64,000 bases of DNA from positions 124,001 through 188,000 of the forward strand of contig JAJHTX010000006.1 in assembly GCA_032164295.1 (NCBI GenBank). The letters are read 5' to 3'. This DNA comes from Inonotus obliquus. Lineage: Eukaryota > Basidiomycota > Agaricomycetes > Hymenochaetales > Hymenochaetaceae. Position 1 is the stretch's first letter, and every line of letters begins with the position of its first letter. The notes under the pieces are model-generated. The model did no database searches and had not been told where the DNA came from. It saw nothing but the letters and a program-made list of their open reading frames with translations. Positions 56,931-64,000 of the stretch are shown here, in pieces. Made by a program: the position numbers and the translations under genes.

Positions 56931-57666
56931 CCATAACTTTGAATTCATTATCTGACGATGAGTTTGTCACGACTTTTTGATGACTTGCAAGGAACTTTCC
57001 TCGTTATTCGATGTTCGATAATATTGGGGTCTTTTCTAACATATAAAATACATTCCTCCTTATCCTGCAAGAGCGAGAGTCTTGTTTACTCAATTGAGAA
57101 GGGCTGACAAAAGCCAAACTTCGTTTTCACTCATTCATGCATTCTTGACCGTTCGGACTCTGTCTCTCGTATTGACAGAATCGTCGAACCAACACCACCG
57201 ACCACTCAAGAGACAAGGGTACCTCACTGGGCCTCAATTGGTTGTTATCGTCATCTCTGGTCGCGTTCATTTGGCCGTGGCTGCGATTCGATCATTCGGA
57301 GCCACACTCAGCTTTTGTTAGCCAACGGATGGGATATTCCAGATACAGTAAGTCTCGTCCGGTTACTGCCCAAATGCGGATGTACGATTGTGGTTGTTGA
57401 GGTTGTCGAACGGGCCTAGTTGGAACATACAATGGATGCCATGAAAAAGTAAATGTCTTTCTATTGAGAGCCATATACCATAACTTTTGTTGGCATAACA
57501 TTTTCAATCAATTTGAATGTGAAAAGACATAGTATCATTTGCAACTAGTAGATAGAAGGATGAACATGTGATAGTGAAACAACCGGCCAATAAAGGAAAG
57601 GGGGAAAAGATTCTACAAACCGAAACAGACTCCATGACAGTATTACCAGCGTTTTCGCTCTGGTGT
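56931..57666. other. intergenic region between secreted copy 2 and kinase-like gene
   Basis: No gene recognised. The block GGCTGCGATTCGATCATTCGG near 57281 recurs with one change near 59739, suggesting another small duplicated piece. Confidence 0.4.
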
Positions 57667-58783
57667 CTAATCAGAAGGCAACTCGGCGATAACCTCATGA
57701 ATCGAGGGCCGATCCGCAGGGTCCTGAGCCCAGCAACGCGTAAGCAGGTTCCACAACTTGTCATCCAGACCGCGCTGGACGTACTCGGGACCCTCGGGCC
57801 TGCACTGGCGTACACCTTCCTTCACTTCAAGGGGCACTTTTATATCGAGATCTATATGTGGGTAGGGTTGTTGGCCTGTCATAATCTGATGGTGATAGAC
57901 GAGGTTAGTCGGCGCCTGCGAAACAAGGTGGTAGAGATGAAGACAGACCTCGAGAACTACTAATGAATACGAGTAGATGTCAGAGGCAGGACTCGGCACT
58001 GCAGATGAAGAGCATAACTCCGGTGAATACCACCGATACATCTTAAACCACTCAAAGCCAATACGCTTAGCCTGAAAGTTCTCCACGCTCACCACTTTCT
58101 CAATCTACAACCAAGCCAGTAAGCACTATTAGTGTTGTCCATGAGAAACCGAATCAGACACACCTCTCTCAGCGCAGAGTCGGTGAGGACGTCCAGGAGT
58201 GGGTTTCCATCCTGGTTAATGTAAATATTTGATCCTCTAATATCGCCATGTACGATCGGAGGCTCATGAGTGTGCAATAGCCTTATGCCTTCCGCAATGC
58301 GCCTGATAATGCGCTTCCGGTCTACGCACGGGTTATTGTTGACGTATGAAGTCACATCTCCATGATGCATCCATGGGCCGACCAGATATCTAAGTGAGTT
58401 ATGAGACATAGAATCGAACTAGCGATATGACTAGAAATAAAACGAACGGGTACGAATATGAAGCGAGGCAGGCACCCCAGAAAGGGAGTATGTATTCTCC
58501 TTTGTCGAGTTCACATAATTTTCGCCAGACGTGTAGTCCTTTCAGAAAACGCTAAGAAGTTGCTGATTCAGAATCGTAGCGAACATGGACAAGTGATTGG
58601 CCATCTCACCTCGTGGAATTCTGGAGTGAGTATCATCCAGACAAACTTGACTGCGCAGCGTTCTTTTCCGAGGTACTCTCCCATATAGGTGCTGAAGAAG
58701 TAGCCGCAGGGAACGAGACAGTCCATGAGGCGTACCTCAGCACGCTCAATTTTGGGTACCATCTGGTCCGACGATTGTTGCAT
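57667..58783 (-). CDS. TKL-type kinase-like protein with degenerate DFG motif; N-terminus unresolved
   Basis: Minus strand. Exons read: a first one with VRLMDCLVPCGYFFSTYMGE and CAVKFVWMILTPEFHE (ATP-lysine in AVK), then RFLKGLHVWRKLCELDKGEY and ILPFWGACLASYS, then YLVGPWMHHGDVTSYVNNNP, RIIRRIAEGIRLLHTHEPP, IVHGDIRGSNIYINQDGNPL, and LLDVLTDSALRE, then IEKVVSVENFQAKRIGFEWF, YRWYSPEL, DIYSYSLVVLE, and IMTGQQPYPHIDLDIK, LLTRCWAQDPADRPS, stop at 57667. The catalytic loop HGD is intact, but where PLLADFG is expected it reads PLLDVLTDS, so the Mg-binding Asp is missing. The glycine loop is also poor. Probably a pseudokinase. Helical exons upstream (58900-59400) may form its N-terminal domain. Confidence 0.6.
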
Positions 58784-60166
58784 GACAAGCAATTTCCTTT
58801 GGAGTACAGTGTGTCGGTAATCGTTAACGAGTTAGCTCGCCAGTTGCTCGTTGATTGGATTTGGTGTAAATGCAATGGTCGACTTTGTTAGCTTGGTGAC
58901 AGCGTTTAATGTCCCCAGTGCGATATCGTGCTGAAGAGGGAATTGATCGAGTACTGTTTGCTCAAGCCATATTTATAGCGCCACTCTGATACCCGAAAGC
59001 GGATTTGTAGGTGGCTTGTCTTCAGACCACAAAATCGAGCCGGTAAACCACGTACACCTGAACCGCTATGCATAGACTCTGGGCCTGCCTTGGCAGAGGT
59101 TTCTTTTAAAATGTGAAGCAGTGCAAGACAACGACCACCCGCCTCACGTATTTCATTTCTCATGTGTGCAATACCTACCTAGTCAGATTGAGATCGGATA
59201 TGGATATTACCCACAAGATGAGGACAAACCAGTATGGGGCACAGCACAGCATATTGTTCGGACATTTCCACAGAGGTGTGGAATCCCGACGGCACTACCC
59301 ACAGCTTGGCGAAAGGTATGGAACTACGAAGCAATGGTCGCAACATCCGCCACGGACGATGCAGCTACCCTAAAATCCGAATCGAGAGCCATGCTTCTCT
59401 TTCACGCTATGGCCCTGGAGTGAGACAGATATCTGAAAATGGTGAGTTGGGACGTAAGTGCGGCTTCGGGAGGGGTAACTTTGACTAGTATCGAGGTCAG
59501 CATGCGCGGGTCGAAGGACTTGCGGAATCTGAAAGGCCTCCATTAGACGCTGGCAATGCAAACGGGACTCCATACACGAGACATCAACCACTAGGATGAA
59601 AGTAAGTAAAAAGTAAGTAACAGTGATGAGCTTGGCAAGAACATTAGTCGTGTTGAATGATCAATTATTACTAAGCTCTTATATAATACCGATCCACGTC
59701 AGCACAAGGACGTAAGTCGTTTCCAGTTTAGTTTCTTGGCTGCGATACGATCATTCAGCCGTACACACATCTGCTATCTGCCCTATGGACTTGAAGAGAA
59801 GTTCCGCGTAACTGGATATGATTTAGGACATTCACCATATCTGCGCTCATGCGGCATCTGCAGACAGACCAAACCTTCCAAGACCGAATCCCCATGAAAC
59901 CAACGTGCTCTCGCATCTATTCCGCTCCGCCATTCAACGCCTCTCTCTTGGCGCCTATTTAAGTCTTTGAGTAGTATGGGGAGATCAGATAGGGGCCTCA
60001 TGTCTCTTCTTATTGACGAACTGTTTGCTCTTGAGCTAGTTTGCATAGACGGAGTCCTTTTTTATCTCGTTCTTAACTTCTTCGATTTCTGATTCTCCAA
60101 ATACCACTTTGTCGCGCTTGTTTGAGCGCAAACCTATCTGCCGCTTCCCTCCGGGTCGTTCACGCC
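58784..60166. other. upstream region of kinase-like gene and of secreted copy 3
   Basis: On the minus strand, 58950-59400 carries open pieces such as EIREAGGRCLALLHILKETS and AVGSAVGIPHLCGNVRTICC that resemble the helical N-terminal domain of basidiomycete TKL kinases, but I could not join them in frame to the kinase exons. The plus strand has an uninterrupted 100-codon frame at 59121-59423 without recognisable features. 59430-60166 shows no gene apart from the promoter of the secreted protein. Confidence 0.35.
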
Positions 60167-61357
60167 ATGATACTTCCGCATGGATGGCGATGGCAAATCT
60201 TGGTCATAAACCTCGTGCTTTCTCTAATACGAACCACTGGTGCTCTAAACGTACCAACCAGGCAGGTAAATGATTCAAAGAGGCAATCCGTTGCATTCTA
60301 TGATCCTATGGACGGTGGTGGGTCAATGCTCTGTGGTATCGGAAATGGATTCGGCGAACCATTGAATGTTAGTGCTTCCTTTCACTCCATTCTCAAGCAC
60401 TTTCCAGGTGTGCAATTACACCCCTCCTGGAGTGCATTTATGTTCATCGAGACTTTCTGACTCCATTTTTATCTGCCATTCCATTTCACAGATTATTATT
60501 TCTGGCTTGAGCTCACCAGAAGTCCTTACAGACAACGGATTTCTGAACTATGCTCGTTCGCTTGGATTGTAAGTGATAAGTAGATGTTTGTAATTATCCG
60601 CTTCATCTCAATCCTGTGCTTGCGCTGCTCCTTTTCTTTAGCGAAAGAAACTGTCTTGGCATTCAAATGGGAAGCGCCTTTCGAGCAGACCTCGGTGATG
60701 GTAATGGCTTGGCGAAACAGGTTTCCGTGCTGCGGGACAACTACCGGATATCAAGGCTCGGTACATGCATCCAGAGCTTAATAGGTGGAAATCATTTCAG
60801 GTTAGTAAGCGTACAATGCATTTGTCTGAAGAATATTCTGACTCATTCTTGCTATGTCAAAGAATGTTTCGACAAGATGGGCCGAATGCAAATAGTGGAG
60901 CCATATTTCTATCGTGCGTACCCATCAAATTTTTGATGTGAATATACGTGACATCAATTGCCACGCTTCTTATGTACGTGAAGCGTTTCATATGAAGAGA
61001 GCGCCTTACAGAACCACAAAATATCTCGGGATGGTTTCAACATGGGTCGGTACGTACCATTTCTTACTTCAATAGTATGCCATGAATACGAAGTCAATTC
61101 TTTCATAGGAACGATTTAGGATGTCTAGCCACCAGAAGACTAACAAGAGCCGGCGGTGTAACGTATTTAACAACATCCGAGGACATTCATGGTATGCTTG
61201 CATCAGGCAGCAACGGTATTGGTCACGGTACGTGATTTCATACTTCAAAGTGTTTCGCAATCGACGTTTATACGAAACGTACCTCCTTCTCTGGCGATTA
61301 AACGCAGGTGTTGCCATAGATGGGATGGTCAATCTCTTTACAGTCGCAATTGTATAG
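60167..61357 (+). CDS. small secreted protein family S, copy 3
   Basis: Hydrophobic start (WQILVINLVLSLIRTTGA), pro-segment ending DSKR, then QSVAFYDPMDGGGSMLCG and GFGEPLN. Later exons: IIISGLSSPEVLTDNGFLNY, RNCLGIQMGSAFRADLGDGN, GTCIQSLIGGNHFR, MFRQDGPNANSGAIFLS, VSYEESALQNHKISRDGFN, AGGVTYLTTSEDIHGMLA and GVAIDGMVNLFTVAIV, stop at 61357. More diverged than copies 1 and 2 in the middle exon (GLAKQVSVLRDNYRISRLGT). An additional cysteine is in MLCG. Frame is open throughout, so it may still be functional. Confidence 0.7.
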
Positions 61358-61560
61358 TATTACTTTTCAAACCAATAGATACATTCGTAATCTCCCCCTG
61401 GCGCATTGTGAGTACGTCTCTGACGGCAATCACACTCCTATCCTGTTACTCGCCAATGCCATGGAAGCTAATGGATTCTCTTCTCGATTCCCGGAGCTCT
61501 TTGGTCCATTTGTCCTGATCCAAACTCAGATTATCAACTCGTATGCAGGCGGTGGGGAGC
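61358..61560. other. downstream segment of copy 3, similar to 63812-63988
   Basis: A frame LAHCEYVSDGNHTPILLLAN..EANG (about 61395-61475) is matched by LAYSEILSGDINATVPLLAN..EAIG downstream of the family S relic. This shows the duplication unit extends past the stop codon of the secreted gene. Confidence 0.55.
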
Positions 61561-63020
61561 TCACTTTTGAGTATTGCCTAATTCAGATCTGTCAAACTGC
61601 ATCGGGCTCATCGTACTGAATGGTGTTATATAGGCGTTCTGTTCTTTCACTGCGGCGTCTTTCAAATTGAACATCATCCGACTTCCGATGACGGAGAGTA
61701 GGGACGGGCTTGAAAACAAAGCCACGAAACTCCCGAGAAGAATGTTCTCAATCGTTACGGTAAATAGTACGATATTCAAGATGCAGCAGACGCAGACTCT
61801 AGAGAAAATTCTCAATACTTTGAGTGATTGATTTTACAATGGATTGCTTACAGCACGAAGTATAGTAAGTGGTCCTGTACAAGGACCCTGGTAAGTCCGG
61901 CAATCTTCCACCCAAAGGAAAACGTCTGGTACTTGTAAGCCTTATAAATCGATAGGACCAGAAGCAAAGTTCCACCAGTCATTGGAATCAACCTATAGAG
62001 TTCGGTTCAGAAATGGGAAGTAGCTTTCTGCGATGACTCACCAAGTGACTACTCCCCATTGCCATGGCACAGGCACTGAGAAACATACAATTGCATCTTC
62101 AGAGAGCTTTATGGCTGATACTGAACTCCCTATGTATGAGACATGACGACATTCATCTGGCGAGCAACTCACCGTTTGAAGTCAAATCAAGATATATGTC
62201 TACACCCAAGACGAATGCGGAACCAAAGCCAAGCAACGTCATTAGGAATATCGACAATTTTCTGCCTAAGTGTGTGCATATTTGTCAGTTGATTCGGAAT
62301 CTTCCACCGACTGATAGAAGAGTAGCGCACTTTGAGAGTACAAAGCAAGAACTCGGACCACAATGATATCTGTAAGTGATATGAGCTCAGACGAATAGAA
62401 ATCGAATTCTCGTTACTTACAGTTGATTAGCGTTAGACTTATCCAGTCTATTCAGGTCTTAGAAAGTGGTCACGAACGGGAAAATGTTACGCAAATGCTC
62501 ACATGAAATATCGCTTGTCCATCTCGTAAATTTACCTGAGGGATATCAATGACAGGGTTACTTCAACCAGCTTCTGAACTAACAGCTAGATTCATCGCAA
62601 TGAACAAGTTTTCAAAGAGCTGACGAAGTGGAAGTGAGACTAACAAGGAGTTATTTGCTTTGAATGAGAGTGCTTCGAAACCATGCAACGGTTGATTAAG
62701 GTTGTCCATAACTGTCAAATGGGTGCTCACTTACTGGCCAAGGAGGTAGCTGCACCGACGATTCCGAGGTAACGATTCTGTACAGACTTGACTAAGCATT
62801 CCTCTGACTAAAGGCCAGGTACTCACTGCAAAGTAGAAAACTTCAACTGCTTTCCTCGGGATTTTCTTACAGATTGCCAGCGCATGTCAGCCAAACGGTT
62901 CTGTGCCATACGGATTTCATGTTTCGAGACGCACCCAGAAATACTCTATCTTTGGGTCCATTTCATAAGAATCTACTGAAGCAAAATAAAGCAGAGGAAC
63001 ATACTTACTTCCTTGTCCAT
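61561..63020 (-). CDS. seven-helix membrane protein, DUF6533 family
   Basis: Minus strand. Proposed start 63020: MDKEV-IDSYEMDPKIEYFW, then KIPRKAVEVFYFA, NRYLGIVGAATSLA (typical DUF6533 core: E-x-x-Y-x-W ... F-x-x-N-R-Y-L). Later exons: DIIVVRVLALYSQS, RKLSIFLMTLLGFGSAFVLG, IKLSEDAIVCFSVPVPWQW, IPMTGGTLLLVLSIYKAYKY, RVLVQDHLLYFV and the last exon RIFSRVCVCCILNIVLFTVT, LLSVIGSRMMFNLKDA, ending at 61561. The VRxxALY, RDSxLYF-like (VQDHLLYF) and IGSRMxFNLK motifs are characteristic of this basidiomycete family of unknown function. Ten or so short exons; the join between 62640 and 62400 is not fully resolved. Confidence 0.65.
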
Positions 63021-63755
63021 CGTAAGAGCTGCAGTTCTTGTTAGCTTACGCGCAACTGTGAGTGGTGAGAAGAAAGAATACCAGCGTCGTGGATACAGAG
63101 TATCAGCACCGCCAGTTGAACATATCCGGCGTTCGTAAATACAAGCACGAGCTCTTTATACGCATCGGACGCGGAAAGCATTATTGTACACTTCGATCAG
63201 TATCGAGTGTGGAAGAACTGGGAGGCCGTAGAGAGAAAGTCACAGAAAGGCGGAAGTGATGTGGAAGAGCGGAAGTGATGCGGAAGAGTATGTGGTTTTT
63301 ATTCTTACTCGAGGCAAAGATGACGCCCTGGTTGCTCTCGCATCTCGGGTCACTGATAGTTGCTTGACTCTGACAACTTTGCACGATCGAACGGCAAAGA
63401 GCTTTCTGATGATCAGACGAAAATATTCCAGCGGCGATGGTAGGTATTGGTTGGTGAGAAACCTGGGAATGAAAATCCATTCAGAGTTGTTGGGATTGGC
63501 CATCAAAATCCCGTGCATTCCCACGGCCTTGCTTAGTATCGACGCACCCTATTTTACTTTCAATCTTCAAAGAGTTCTCCAGGCTTTCACAACTCAAGAA
63601 AAAATGCCCGAAAAGTCTTTTCTATAGTACAAGGCATGAAAATGAGCGATGGAATTCGTCACGGCACGCGATCAAAGTGATCACGTTCTTCATTCTGACG
63701 TTACCATCTCCGCATTGCGACCAAGCTTATTCCCTTTGTTGAGGATTCAATACAG
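63021..63755. other. intergenic region upstream of DUF6533 gene and before secreted relic
   Basis: No gene recognised. Contains GCGGAAGTGATG repeated twice near 63251-63282. None of the earlier exons of the secreted family is found here. Confidence 0.35.
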
Positions 63756-63811
63756 GTGTTACCGTAGATGGAATGGTCATGACCAGGCTCTTTACAGTCA
63801 CAGTTGTATAG
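63756..63811 (+). pseudogene. last-exon relic of secreted protein family S (copy 4)
   Basis: After the acceptor ATACAG the sequence encodes GVTVDGMVMTRLFTVTVV and stop, a clear match to the last exon of copy 3 (GVAIDGMVNLFTVAIV). No other exons of the family precede it within the window, so it is a truncated duplicate. Confidence 0.7.
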
Positions 63812-63988
63812 TATGTTATTGCAAATATCCCGCTGAGTGAAGACAATGCATGCGTCCATGATTACCCCCTGGCGTATTCCGAGATCCTCTCCGGCGATAT
63901 TAACGCCACTGTCCCGTTACTCGCAAATGCCTTGGAAGCTATTGGTCCTCCTCCCGATCCCTCGGGCTCTCTAATCCATCTCCCCTGA
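63812..63988 (+). other. conserved open frame after the family S relic
   Basis: Directly after the TAG of the relic the same frame stays open: VIANIPLSEDNACV, then PLAYSEILSGDINATVPLLA, NALEAIGPPPDPSGSLIHLP and stop at 63988. The counterpart after copy 3 is in a different relative frame and partly decayed. It may be part of a neighbouring gene carried along in the duplication, or a readthrough or alternative terminal exon. Function unknown. Confidence 0.35.
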
Positions 63989-64000
63989 TCGGAGCTCACA

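Noticed and set aside
59121..59423. 100-codon plus-strand frame (FHFSCVQYLPSQIEIGYGYY)
   Set aside because: No motif recognised, and the opposite strand fits weakly a kinase N-terminal domain; not enough to call a gene.
1..64000. tRNA or 5S rRNA genes
   Set aside because: I looked for B-box-like GGTTCRANNCC words with matching acceptor stems and found none convincing.

Overview
The window looks like a gene-dense nuclear segment of a mushroom-forming basidiomycete (Agaricomycetes-type). Nearly every gene is split by short GT-AG introns of about 50 to 60 nt. Intergenic gaps are 0.2 to 3 kb. Several families typical of that lineage are present: DUF6534 and DUF6533 seven-helix membrane proteins, a CPAF-like S41 peptidase, TKL-type kinases with a helical N-terminal domain, and small secreted proteins. 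I saw no rRNA, tRNA, CRISPR array or intact transposon. All exon boundaries were inferred by eye from reading frame and splice signals.

Layout. 1-2.5 kb: 3' part of an S41 peptidase. 3.7-9.5 kb: a tandem segmental duplication of RING-finger genes (three paralogs) with enoyl-CoA hydratase genes (one intact, one truncated pseudogene), interrupted by an AT-rich stretch and a small TA-flanked inverted-repeat element. 9.7-18.1 kb: housekeeping genes, namely a DMAC1/Dmo2-like complex I assembly protein, a WW-WW-MyTH4-RhoGAP protein, an Mtf2-like mitochondrial protein and a nicotinamide riboside kinase. 18.9-22.8 kb: an unassigned secreted or membrane protein, then a kinase-like protein with a helical N-terminal domain and no catalytic HRD aspartate. 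24.7-42.3 kb: four DUF6534 seven-helix paralogs, interspersed with an alpha/beta hydrolase, a TMEM135-like protein and bleomycin hydrolase. 43.7-52 kb: ATP-dependent PEP carboxykinase, a PP2C phosphatase and a FIT-family lipid-droplet protein. 53-64 kb: three copies plus one relic of a small secreted family with a dibasic processing site, a second degenerate kinase and a DUF6533 seven-helix protein.

The core-metabolism genes (enoyl-CoA hydratase, nicotinamide riboside kinase, PEP carboxykinase, FIT protein, bleomycin hydrolase) do not form one pathway cluster. The accessory part is built from local duplications: RING genes, DUF6534 receptor-like proteins, secreted proteins and kinase-like proteins. 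The best candidates for undescribed biology are the RING array (near-identical promoter and intron but diverged RING exon), the MLKL-like pseudokinase, the DUF6534 array with its conserved 12-nt microexon, and the secreted dibasic-site family next to a second pseudokinase.
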